Both the position numbers and the translations under genes were made by a program. Shown in pieces: positions 1 through 5,859 of a stretch of 6,220 bases of DNA. The DNA is from UBA4823 sp034436035 (GTDB lineage: Bacteria > Chloroflexota > Anaerolineae > Anaerolineales > UBA4823). The notes beneath the pieces were generated by a model, which was not told the DNA's origin, made no database searches, and was given only the letters and a program-made list of their open reading frames with translations. Location: positions 1 through 6,220 of the forward strand of contig DAOTVW010000368.1 of NCBI GenBank assembly GCA_034436035.1, written 5' to 3'. Position 1 is the stretch's first letter, and each line of letters opens with the position of its first letter.

Positions 1-756
1 ATTGGTTATATGGTCAATAAGTGGGTAGGACCCGCTTTGGCTGCCATGCTCATGACTAGAATAGTAGCAGGGAAGGCTGGTTCGCTCCACCTGCGCATGC
101 AAATCCGAAACTGGCGTGTGCAATGGCAATGGTACTTATTTATCTTTGTGGGTATTCCAGCCCTTGTTTTGCTAGGGGTACTTTTCGTACCCTCAGCATT
201 GGATAATTTTCATGGTCTCACCCCAGATATCCCAGTGAGTTACCTGATTAATTTCATCCTCATTTTCTTCGCAGTTGGCTTGCCTGAGGAAATAGGTTGG
301 CGGGCTTTTGCGTTGCCACGCTTGCAATCACGTTATGGGCAATTGTGGGGCACTTTGCTTCTCGGTGTCTTCTGGGCGTTTTGGCATGCTTTGTATTACC
401 TGACGCCTGCACATGGTGGTGGACCTGGCAATAGATTTACGGATGTTCTTTTGAATTTTGCCTTATTTTTTCTGTTCGTAGAATCACTTTCCATCATCTT
501 TACCTGGGTCTTCAACCACACTCAGGGAAGCATTTTCATCGCTGGCTTGATGCACACTGCAATTGATGCCCCTCAGCTTGTTTGGCTGCCACTTTTTTTG
601 CCTGTTGGGGCGTTGAATTCTGCTAAAGGGGAAACCAGTTTGCTCTCGGCTGTTATAATTCCGTTTGGTTTTTTGGCACTGCTTCTCCTACTACTAACTC
701 ATGGCGCCCTTGGGTACCAGCCTGGTAAGATAAAAGGAGCAACATTTGAGGAATAA
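1..756 (+). CDS. CPBP family intramembrane (CAAX/Abi-type) protease, 5' partial
   Basis: Likely a glutamic intramembrane endopeptidase of the CPBP family (CAAX prenyl protease 2/Abi-like), acting in the cytoplasmic membrane; its substrate cannot be inferred. Counting from the first in-window ATG (base 10), the family motifs appear in order: EEIGWR at residues 93-98 (paired Glu and the Arg), FWAFWH at 121-126 (His126), and a third polar motif around MHTAID at 181-186 (His182; Asp186 where Asn is common). Hydrophobic segments fall near residues 42-62, 78-92, 112-130, 146-168 and 212-230. The frame is open to base 1 without a stop, and a first membrane helix usually precedes the GPALAA-like segment, so the true start is probably upstream and base 10 is internal. 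Visible length is 248 residues, slightly short for the family. Family assignment is secure; role (bacteriocin immunity, protein processing) is not. Confidence 0.88.
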   Translation: MGYMVNKWVGPALAAMLMTRIVAGKAGSLHLRMQIRNWRVQWQWYLFIFVGIPALVLLGVLFVPSALDNFHGLTPDIPVSYLINFILIFFAVGLPEEIGWRAFALPRLQSRYGQLWGTLLLGVFWAFWHALYYLTPAHGGGPGNRFTDVLLNFALFFLFVESLSIIFTWVFNHTQGSIFIAGLMHTAIDAPQLVWLPLFLPVGALNSAKGETSLLSAVIIPFGFLALLLLLLTHGALGYQPGKIKGATFEE

Positions 757-767
757 AAGGAGAGTCG

Positions 768-1051
768 GATGTTGGCGTACAGACACGCGAGTTGCTCAAA
801 ACAGGAAAAGGCATGGATAACAGGATAGGACATATCCCTCAAAAAACAATCGGGATGATTATCTACAATACGATGTCTGTCAAGTCATGGTCGTATAGTA
901 GGATAGTGACACTCTTGCCTGTATCACCGGCGGCATTGCACAGGCGTACTATAAACGTATTCCCGCCGATATCGTCAACACCGTTCGACGTATCCTCCCC
1001 GCAGATTTGTTAAACGTCGTTGAGCGGTTTAATCACAAGTTTGGGATTTGA
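768..1051 (+). pseudogene. ADP-ribosylglycohydrolase (DraG/ADPRH-like) remnant
   Basis: No intact gene is present, but the frame from 902 to the stop at 1049-1051 reads DSDTLACITGGIAQAYY followed by IPADIV and LPADLLNVVERF. This is the typical C-terminal end of ADP-ribosylglycohydrolases, in which the GGDSDT motif binds the metals and is followed by a helix ending in IAxAYYG-IPxxI. Immediately upstream this frame has two stops (TAG TAG at about 896-901). The similarity instead continues in another frame: NTMSV before the lesion resembles the NAxSxGG that normally precedes DSDT, and DVGVQTRELL at 768-797 resembles the mid-protein DxGxQTRxAL segment. The N-terminal half and the sequence between these pieces are missing. 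It is therefore a decayed gene with at least one frameshift and a large deletion, starting just after the CPBP stop. The 902-1051 part is well supported; the 768-900 part is weaker. Confidence 0.68.
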
Positions 1052-1162
1052 AAGCCATTCGAAATTTCAGTGCAGCATTCGTAAATAAAATGAGTGTATA
1101 TTTCAAAGCTATCTATCCCCTGGCATTGGTCATCACGATTAAAGTAGAGACATTTCCCGGCC

Positions 1163-1209
1163 GGATTGGAGATTGCTTCAATCGCAGCGAACACTCCCTC
1201 GCAATGCCA
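1163..1209 (-). repeat. Interspersed 'TTGCGAGG...GAAGCAATC' type repeat, degraded copy
   Basis: On the minus strand this reads TGGCATTGCGAGGGAGTG, then GATTGAAGCAATC and a short tail. This is the recognisable layout of a short intergenic repeat found in many environmental bacterial genomes (ATTGCGAGG ... GAAGCAATC). It has no coding signal. The copy is diverged in the middle. The family recognition comes from memory, not from other copies in this window. Confidence 0.5.
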
Positions 1210-1285
1210 GCTGCAGGTAGAATGCAGCAAACCCATTCTCCTATTTCGCTGGTCAAGTAACTGCGCATGTTTTTTATAAGCAGCG

Positions 1286-1330
1286 TATCGAGACCATTCC
1301 TATATGGTTTCGAAAGGCTCAACCCACTGG
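1286..1330 (-). repeat. TCGAAACC hairpin repeat, copy C (inverted)
   Basis: Inverted copy of the element found downstream of the first sulfotransferase gene. TCGAGACCAT (1288-1297) and ATGGTTTCGA (1304-1313) form a 10-base stem with one non-Watson-Crick position and a 6-base loop. The reverse complement of 1317-1330, CCAGTGGGTTGAGC, is identical to 3895-3908. Stem and flank are thus shared with copy A, about 2.6 kb away in the opposite orientation. Confidence 0.72.
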
Positions 1331-1531
1331 CGCAGTACACCGCTCAATCGACGAATTGACGCGGGTTGAGTAGCGTTCGTCGCGTATCGAAAACCACGCT
1401 ATTTTATAAAAGCAATCGTGTTCATCTTGTAAATCCTGTCCATTTCATTTCATAAAAATACACTCTATGATGGTTGTTCAACATCTCATAATGGGTTTAT
1501 CGCAAAGGCATAATCGGAAAAGCAACAGGCA

Positions 1532-1561
1532 TTGCCACATTTTCGAAATTCCGGCTACAAT
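1532..1561 (+). promoter_or_regulatory. Probable sigma-70-type promoter of the peptidase gene
   Basis: A -35-like TTGCCA (1532-1537) and a -10-like TACAAT (1556-1561) are separated by 18 bases. Transcription would begin near 1568, leaving a leader of about 24 bases that ends in the strong ribosome binding site at 1581-1588. The position fits the gene start well, but this is a sequence match only. Confidence 0.45.
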
Positions 1562-1580
1562 TACGGAAAATATCCGCTTT

Positions 1581-1588
1581 GGAGGTGA
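1581..1588 (+). promoter_or_regulatory. Ribosome binding site choosing a TTG start
   Basis: GGAGGTGA is a near-perfect anti-16S match. From GGAGG to the TTG at 1592 the gap is 6 bases, which is optimal; to the in-frame ATG codons at 1604 and 1607 it is 18 and 21 bases, which is too far. This favours the TTG start, although family members usually begin at about the position of the ATGs. Confidence 0.6.
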
Positions 1589-1591
1589 GGA

Positions 1592-2908
1592 TTGCCTTCC
1601 TCGATGATGGATTTAATCCATGAATTATGGTTCCTGCGCCGCGATCTGGTCTCAGACGGTTATGATCAGGCGCTTTACCGCCTGGCGCAGGAAGTGCCCA
1701 TGGCTATTCACGAATATCCCAGCGGTGAGCAATGCTGGACCTGGCGCATTCCAGAAAAATGGAGTGTGCAAGAAGCATATTTGGAAACGCTGGATGGCAA
1801 ACGCATCATTGACGTTGCCGATCATCCGCTGCATGTGGTCTCGTATTCTTTGCCGTTTGAGGGCATTGTCAGCCGTGAAGAGCTGTCCAGCCATTTGCAT
1901 GTCCATCCTACCTTACCCGACGCCATCCCCTTTGTGTTTAAATATTACCAGCGCGATTGGGGTTTGTGCGCCAGCCAGCGCTTGAAAGAATCGCTCAGCG
2001 ATGAACGTTATCGGGTGGTCATCCGTACCCGCTTCGAACCGGGCACGCTGAAAGTGGGCGAAGTGATTGTGCCAGGGCAAAGCGAGCGAATGGTCATGCT
2101 GGCAGCGCACCTGTGCCATCCCGCCATGGTCAATGACGATTTAACTGGTGTGGTGGTTGGGGTAGATGTGATGCGCCGCTTATTGCAAGAAGCTCAGCCC
2201 TATTACACGTACCGGTTGTTGATATTACCAGAGACCATCGGTTCGGTAGCATACCTCAGTCACCATGAAGCGCTTATCCCCGATATGGTGGGCGGTCTCT
2301 TTTTAGAAATGTTGGGCAACGACTCAGCCCATGCCCTGCAGTTCTCATTCCAGGCGGAAAGCGCTTTTGACCGCTGTATGCAGGCTGCTTTTCGTGGTCT
2401 CGATCCGCAGGGCTACACCGGCGCCTATCGTTCCATCGTGCCTAATGATGAACGCCAGTTCAACGCTCCCGGTGTACGGGTGCCAATGCTGTCCCTCTCG
2501 AGGGTGGAGCGCCCGTCTTACCCGCCGCGCCCCTACCGCGAATACCACTCCAGTTTGGATACGCCGGCGATTGTTACCCAAGAGCGCCTGGAAAGTTCCC
2601 GGGATTTGGTTTTAGGCTTATTGAATGCCTGGGAGAAAAACTTATATGTGGTTAACCATTTCAAAGGCGAGGTCTTTCTATCCGGTTATGGCATTTGGAT
2701 TGATTATCGCGATAACCCAGAGGGCAGCCGGCGCTTATTTGAGATTATGGAACGCTGTGATGGAGAACATCGTGTCGCAGACATCGCTGCCGAATTGGGG
2801 ATTCCGTTTTCAGCAGTCTGGGAAGTGATCGCCAAATTCTTAGAAAAAGGATTGGTTAGCCTTTCGCGCGTCCCAAACCCCACTTCGCCACGCCGTAGTT
2901 TGGAATAG
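1592..2908 (+). CDS. DUF4910/DUF2172 M28-like zinc aminopeptidase-type protein with C-terminal winged helix
   Basis: Full-length (438 residues) member of the DUF4910 peptidase-like family, with an inserted DUF2172 region (about residues 45-110) and a C-terminal HTH_47-type winged helix (about 375-425, with VADIAAELGI). The M28-type metal and catalytic residues look intact: HLCHP (173-177), NDD (181-183), E214 in LPETIGS, E239 in FLEMLG, and H319 in YHSSLDTP. Structures of the family have an aminopeptidase-like fold, but no substrate is established to my knowledge. There is no signal peptide or membrane segment, so it should be cytoplasmic. Members often sit in surface-polysaccharide or glycan loci, which fits the sulfotransferase genes that follow after a gap of about 116 bases. 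The start is TTG, chosen from the ribosome binding site at 1581; ATG 1604 or 1607 remain possible. A promoter lies just upstream. Family assignment is confident; biochemical role is unknown. Confidence 0.9.
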   Translation: MPSSMMDLIHELWFLRRDLVSDGYDQALYRLAQEVPMAIHEYPSGEQCWTWRIPEKWSVQEAYLETLDGKRIIDVADHPLHVVSYSLPFEGIVSREELSSHLHVHPTLPDAIPFVFKYYQRDWGLCASQRLKESLSDERYRVVIRTRFEPGTLKVGEVIVPGQSERMVMLAAHLCHPAMVNDDLTGVVVGVDVMRRLLQEAQPYYTYRLLILPETIGSVAYLSHHEALIPDMVGGLFLEMLGNDSAHALQFSFQAESAFDRCMQAAFRGLDPQGYTGAYRSIVPNDERQFNAPGVRVPMLSLSRVERPSYPPRPYREYHSSLDTPAIVTQERLESSRDLVLGLLNAWEKNLYVVNHFKGEVFLSGYGIWIDYRDNPEGSRRLFEIMERCDGEHRVADIAAELGIPFSAVWEVIAKFLEKGLVSLSRVPNPTSPRRSLE

Positions 2909-2968
2909 CAGACGAGACCCGACATGACCACCGCGGAACATGGAATGTACAGGAAATTTCCTTTGGGT

Positions 2969-2990
2969 ACTTTAGTGCCTTTGTGTTTTA
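2969..2990 (+). repeat. Short 'CTTTAGTGCCTTTGTGTTT' intergenic motif
   Basis: ACTTTAGTGCCTTTGTGTTT resembles a CTT(A/T)GTGxCTTTGTG word that recurs in intergenic DNA of many bacteria. Only one copy is present here. It overlaps a weak promoter-like pair, TTGGGT (2963-2968) and TTTAAT (2987-2992) with an 18-base gap, and is followed by two ATGCAT palindromes. A start site near 2999 would suit the ATG at 3025 but not the one at 3004. Confidence 0.3.
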
Positions 2991-3024
2991 ATATGCATAT
3001 GTTATGCATCGAAAGAGCGTGTTT

Positions 3025-3888
3025 ATGAATAGATCTCAACCAGTAAAGACAACTTTGAAACGGGTACGTTGGCAGGCTAGGCGTTGGCAAGTTGCTCTCC
3101 GTTGGGGACCTTCCTACCTCGCAAGCGCCCCCGCCGTTATCGGGAATGCCATGCCAAAATCTGGATCTCACCTCATCATTCAGGTGTTGCAAGGGTTGAC
3201 CAAGATTGGTCCTTTTGTCAATCCCGGTTTTCCTCCTCTGAATCGTGATGAACAGAATACGAAATTAACCGACGATGAAATCGTCCGAAATATCAAACGG
3301 ATGCGGAGGGGAGATATCGCCTATGCATATCTTTCTGCACGCCAGCCTTTCATTAGCCTGGTCACCCAACCAGACAAAGCCATGGTGTTTGTCTATCGCG
3401 ATCCACGCGATATGATCGTTTCGCACGTATTTTACGCTACTCAAATTCACACCGGGCACGGCATGCACGAGTATTACACGAAAGTATTGAATAGTATGGA
3501 AGAACGTATCCATGCCGCGATCCAAGGGGTAGATGAGGGGGATGCCAAACTCTCGAATATCCGCCAGAAATACCTTAATTACCTGGATTGGCTGGAGACG
3601 CCTGGTGTGTTATGCCTGCGTTTTGAGGATTTAATCCTCAACCGTGAACAAGCTTTGAATGCCTTGCTGGATTACCTGGAAGGACGCGGTTTCAAGCCGC
3701 GTGTTGCGCGGGAGGAGGCGGTGCGAGCGCTGACGGAGGCAATTGTGCCAAAAAAGTCGGGCACTTTTCGCAAGGCACAGCCGGGCAATTGGAGGGAGTA
3801 TTTCACCGAGAGCAATAAAGCTGCTTTTAAAAGTTTGGCGAATGATATCCTAATCCGTCTCGGCTACGAAACAGACGAGAATTGGTAA
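3025..3888 (+). CDS. Sulfotransferase family protein, first of tandem pair, altered active site
   Basis: A 287-residue PAPS-type sulfotransferase fold protein, expected to move sulfate from 3'-phosphoadenylyl sulfate to a hydroxyl or amine of an unknown acceptor. Numbering from base 3025: the 5'-phosphosulfate loop is PKSGSHL at 44-50; the 3'-phosphate site is YRDPRDMIVSH at 124-134 (Arg125, Ser133); the C-terminal PAPS segment is FRKAQPGNW at 248-256. The next gene has PKSGTHL, GYGHLHAELP and FRKGKIGGW at these places. Here the loop Thr is Ser, the GHLH histidines are Tyr102 and Ser104 (AYAYLSARQP), and the RKG glycine is Ala. The basic N-terminus (about residues 8-30) has no signal peptide. 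ATG 3025 is preferred over the in-frame ATG 3004 because GAAAGAG (3011-3017) precedes it at 7 bases and its length then matches the paralogue. Fold is certain; activity is doubtful. Confidence 0.87.
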   Translation: MNRSQPVKTTLKRVRWQARRWQVALRWGPSYLASAPAVIGNAMPKSGSHLIIQVLQGLTKIGPFVNPGFPPLNRDEQNTKLTDDEIVRNIKRMRRGDIAYAYLSARQPFISLVTQPDKAMVFVYRDPRDMIVSHVFYATQIHTGHGMHEYYTKVLNSMEERIHAAIQGVDEGDAKLSNIRQKYLNYLDWLETPGVLCLRFEDLILNREQALNALLDYLEGRGFKPRVAREEAVRALTEAIVPKKSGTFRKAQPGNWREYFTESNKAAFKSLANDILIRLGYETDENW

Positions 3889-3893
3889 AGAAA

Positions 3894-3941
3894 CCCAGTG
3901 GGTTGAGCTTATCGAAACCAACTTTCAAAATTGGTCTTGAA
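3894..3941 (+). repeat. TCGAAACC hairpin repeat, copy A
   Basis: The element begins 5 bases after the stop of the first sulfotransferase. It has the flank CCAGTGGGTTGAGC (3895-3908), then arms TCGAAACCAA (3912-3921) and TTGGTCTTGA (3931-3940) around a 9-base loop. The stem is about 10 pairs with imperfect outer positions. No T-run follows, so it is not a classical intrinsic terminator, although it could protect the 3' end of the message. Confidence 0.72.
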
Positions 3942-4153
3942 ATGCTGCAACAAGGACGTGCGCAGTTACTCGACCAGCGTGCCTCGTCAGTGGAGCGATG
4001 CACTGAGCCGGCTGGTTATGCTTATCGAAACCCTGTTGAATTGCTTGCTGGAAACCCGTTGATGAGCTCCGTTAAAACCCAACGGCTAGCGCGTTGTACT
4101 GAGTCTGTCGAAGTCCCTGTCGAAACCTGGTGGGTTAGCCGGTCGAAACCCGG
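3942..4153. repeat. Degenerate TCGAAACC-rich spacer between the sulfotransferase genes
   Basis: The 212 bases between copies A and B contain further cores of the same repeat: TCGAAACC at 4025-4032, 4120-4127 and 4143-4150, plus related GAGTCTGTCGAAG at 4100-4112. A 100-codon open frame covers the whole region (3882-4184), but its translation carries the LSLSKP peptide produced by the repeat twice, and it overlaps the end of the upstream gene. I read this as an accumulation of nested or decayed repeat copies, not as a gene. Confidence 0.6.
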
Positions 4154-4197
4154 TAGATTGAGTTTGTCGAAACCAACTCCTTAAAATTGGTCTCGAT
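4154..4197 (+). repeat. TCGAAACC hairpin repeat, copy B
   Basis: Direct-orientation partner of copy A. The arms TCGAAACCAA (4167-4176) and TTGGTCTCGA (4187-4196) pair over 10 positions with one mismatch around a 10-base loop. The left flank AGATTGAGTTTG is a diverged version of GGTTGAGCTTA in copy A. It lies about 130 bases before the preferred start of the second sulfotransferase. Confidence 0.7.
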
Positions 4198-4329
4198 ACC
4201 ATGCTCACAACGAATATTCGCGCAACCCATTCGCAGAAAAAATTGGTGGCGCGCAGAACCAATAAAAACAATCACAAGCGGTATCTGATATGCAGCTTCT
4301 TCCACGAAGTACTCGTGTACAATATACTC

Positions 4330-5211
4330 ATGAAGCATAGAACCTTGACCCAATCATCGTTACAAACACAAGCGCGCCTGATCCGCCGCTGGCTACGCCG
4401 TATGCGCCAGTCACTACGCTATCGGCGTCTGTCTCTCAAAGGCCTGCCAATTCTCTTCGCCAATTCCTTCCCTAAAAGTGGCACCCATCTACTCACCCAA
4501 ATCTTGCAAGCTTTTGAAGAGATTAGCCCAGCGGTGAACTGTGGTTTACCAGCGGTGGTCACTTTTGAAGGGGATACCGCCCGAAAGCGTTCCATTGATC
4601 AAATCCTGTCCGACCTGCACCGCTTCTTACCCGGCGACATTGGTTACGGCCATCTACATGCTGAATTGCCCCTGGTTGAGCTGCTATCCTCCTCCGCGTT
4701 TGCAACCTATTTCGTTATGCGAGATCCTCGCGACGTGGTGGTCTCGCACGTCCATTATGTGACCGAGATGGAACCCCGCCACGTTCTGCATGAGTATTAT
4801 GCCAACGAACTGCACACCTTCGAAGATCGCCTGAGTGCCAGCATCTGCGGGCTGGAGCACCTCTCCCTGCCCTTACCGAACATCCGCCAACGCTTTGAAC
4901 CGTTTCTAGGCTGGATCAATGCCCCAGAGGTACTCGCCCTTCGCTACGAGGAACTGATGGAAGATCGTGAAGCACAATTGCAACACATCATTGAACATGC
5001 TGTCCGGCGCGGCTTGCCATTAAATTGTTCTATCTCAGAGGCGGTTAAAAAGATTGAATCCCGCATTAACCCCCAGCGCTCGCCCACCTTTCGCAAAGGC
5101 AAGATTGGTGGTTGGCGGGATAGTTTCACCCCAGAACACATTCGTTTATTCAAGGAAATTGGAGGTGATATCCTCATCCAGTTGGGTTATGAGGAAAACA
5201 TGGATTGGTAA
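4330..5211 (+). CDS. Sulfotransferase family protein, second of tandem pair
   Basis: A 293-residue PAPS-dependent sulfotransferase with all expected motifs. Numbering from base 4330: PKSGTHL at 48-54 (5'-phosphosulfate loop); GYGHLHAELP at 106-115 with His108, the likely catalytic base; MRDPRDVVVSH at 130-140 (Arg131 and Ser139 binding the 3'-phosphate); FRKGKIGGW at 254-262. It resembles the upstream sulfotransferase along its whole length (shared HEYY, NIRQ, GDILI-LGY), so the pair probably arose by duplication. The frame is open back to an ATG at 4201, but those 43 extra residues have no counterpart in the paralogue and begin right after repeat copy B, so ATG 4330 is preferred. No clear ribosome binding site precedes it. 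TACAAT (4318-4323) and TATACT (4323-4328) lie directly before the ATG, leaving a leaderless message possible. No signal peptide, so probably cytoplasmic. The acceptor is unknown. Confidence 0.9.
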   Translation: MKHRTLTQSSLQTQARLIRRWLRRMRQSLRYRRLSLKGLPILFANSFPKSGTHLLTQILQAFEEISPAVNCGLPAVVTFEGDTARKRSIDQILSDLHRFLPGDIGYGHLHAELPLVELLSSSAFATYFVMRDPRDVVVSHVHYVTEMEPRHVLHEYYANELHTFEDRLSASICGLEHLSLPLPNIRQRFEPFLGWINAPEVLALRYEELMEDREAQLQHIIEHAVRRGLPLNCSISEAVKKIESRINPQRSPTFRKGKIGGWRDSFTPEHIRLFKEIGGDILIQLGYEENMDW

Positions 5212-5250
5212 GGGATGGCGGAATGGAGCTATTTTCTTGGGTTTACTCTC

Positions 5251-5297
5251 GGCGAACTACGATAGGGGGCAATGATACGTTTTTGCCGATTGGTATC
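5251..5297 (+). repeat. Possible decayed tail of an extra array unit
   Basis: The 47 bases before the first clear unit start with GGCGAA, contain ATGATACG and end in TATC. These sit at similar places in the 47-base tail that separates units in the array. CCGAT/ATCGG (5286-5290 and 5295-5299) also forms a small hairpin here. Similarity is partial, so a fifth, mostly lost unit is only a suggestion. Confidence 0.3.
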
Positions 5298-5859
5298 GGC
5301 GGGGACTCAAGTCCCGCCTCAATGCATGGAAGTCTGCTCAAGCAGACTCATAACGAGTCGGTTTTAACTTGCATATCCTGAGCAGGGGATTTATCCCCGG
5401 CGAAAAAGTTACAAGGATGATACGGCTGCGCCTGCCACCTTTATCGGCGGGGACTCAAGTCCCGCCTCAATTCATGGAAGTCTGCTCAAGCAGACTCATA
5501 ACGAGTCGGTTTCAACCGACTTACATGTCCTGAGCAGGGGACATATCCCTTACGGAAAAGTTACAATGATGATACCGCTGTGTCTGACACCTTTATCGGC
5601 GGGGACTCAAGTCCCGCCTCAATTCATGGAAGTCTGCTCAAGCAGACTCATAATGAGTCGGTTTCAACCGACTTGCATATCCTGAGCAGGGGATTTATCC
5701 CCGGCGAAAAAGTTACAAGGATGATGCTGCTGCGCCTGCCACCTTTATGGGCGGGGACTCAAGTCCCGCCTCAATGCATGGAAGTCTGCTCAAGCAGACT
5801 CATAACGAGTCGGTTTCAACCGACTTGCATGCCCTGAGCAGGGGATTTATCCCCGGCGG
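5298..5859 (+). repeat. Tandem array of a 152-base multi-hairpin unit (about 3.7 copies)
   Basis: Units begin with GGCGGGGACT at 5298, 5446, 5598 and 5750, giving periods of 148, 152 and 152; the last stops near 5859. Each carries inverted repeats in fixed order: GGCGGGGACT with AGTCCCGCC (5298-5318 in unit 1, one bulged G); AGTCTGCTCAAGCAGACT, a perfect 8-base stem (5331-5348); AGTCGGTTTCAACCGACT, also 8 bases (5656-5673 in unit 3); and GGGGATTTATCCCC (5385-5398). A conserved tail with AAGTTACAAGGATGAT closes the unit. Unit 1 lacks four bases (CCGA) in the third hairpin, which explains its 148-base length. Unit 2 has a changed fourth hairpin. No frame is conserved across units, so this is non-coding DNA or an RNA-structured region. 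It follows the second sulfotransferase by 86 bases. A REP/BIME-like element is one possible identity. Confidence 0.92.

Larger units (their letters stand above)
1052..1531. other. Gene-free stretch with dispersed-repeat debris
   Basis: I see no convincing gene here. The short open frames on both strands (up to about 75 codons) have no recognisable protein motif, and parts of them are translations of repeats. The stretch contains a GCAATGCC/GATTGCTTC-type repeat remnant (1163-1209), an inverted copy of the TCGAAACC hairpin repeat (1286-1330), a 7-base inverted repeat CGACGAA/TTCGTCG (1349-1355 with 1376-1382), and a short TTCATCTTGTAAATCCTGTC element (1421-1440). The last resembles another widespread intergenic repeat of bacteria. 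It reads as a landing zone of decayed small elements between the broken ADPRH gene and the peptidase gene. Confidence 0.6.

Noticed and set aside
769..828. 19-codon frame after an AAGGAGAG sequence downstream of the CPBP gene
   Set aside because: The ribosome binding site looks good, but the peptide is unrecognisable and the segment is better explained as part of the ADPRH remnant in another frame.
792..1013. 73-codon + strand open frame
   Set aside because: It crosses the frameshift of the ADPRH remnant; after about 900 the real similarity is in the neighbouring frame.
1033..1340. Small minus-strand open frames of 67 and 75 codons
   Set aside because: They read through dispersed repeats, overlap each other and lack start signals.
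2704..3192. 162-codon minus-strand open frame
   Set aside because: It is antisense to the ends of two well-supported genes, has no recognisable motif or ribosome binding site, and its middle is the translation of an intergenic repeat word.
3912..3940. Intrinsic terminator after the first sulfotransferase
   Set aside because: The hairpin has a mostly A-T and mismatched outer stem and is not followed by a T-run; it belongs to a dispersed repeat with copies that do not follow genes.
3882..4184. 100-codon + strand open frame between the sulfotransferase genes
   Set aside because: Its start overlaps the end of the upstream gene, it has no ribosome binding site, and its translation carries the LSLSKP peptide generated by the TCGAAACC repeat.
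5580..5837. 85-codon + strand open frame in the repeat array
   Set aside because: It covers parts of two repeat units, and the 152-base period is not a multiple of three, so each unit is read in a different frame; other units do not keep it open.
5298..5859. CRISPR array
   Set aside because: The repeat units are contiguous and about 150 bases long with internal palindromes; there are no short repeats separated by unique spacers and no cas gene.
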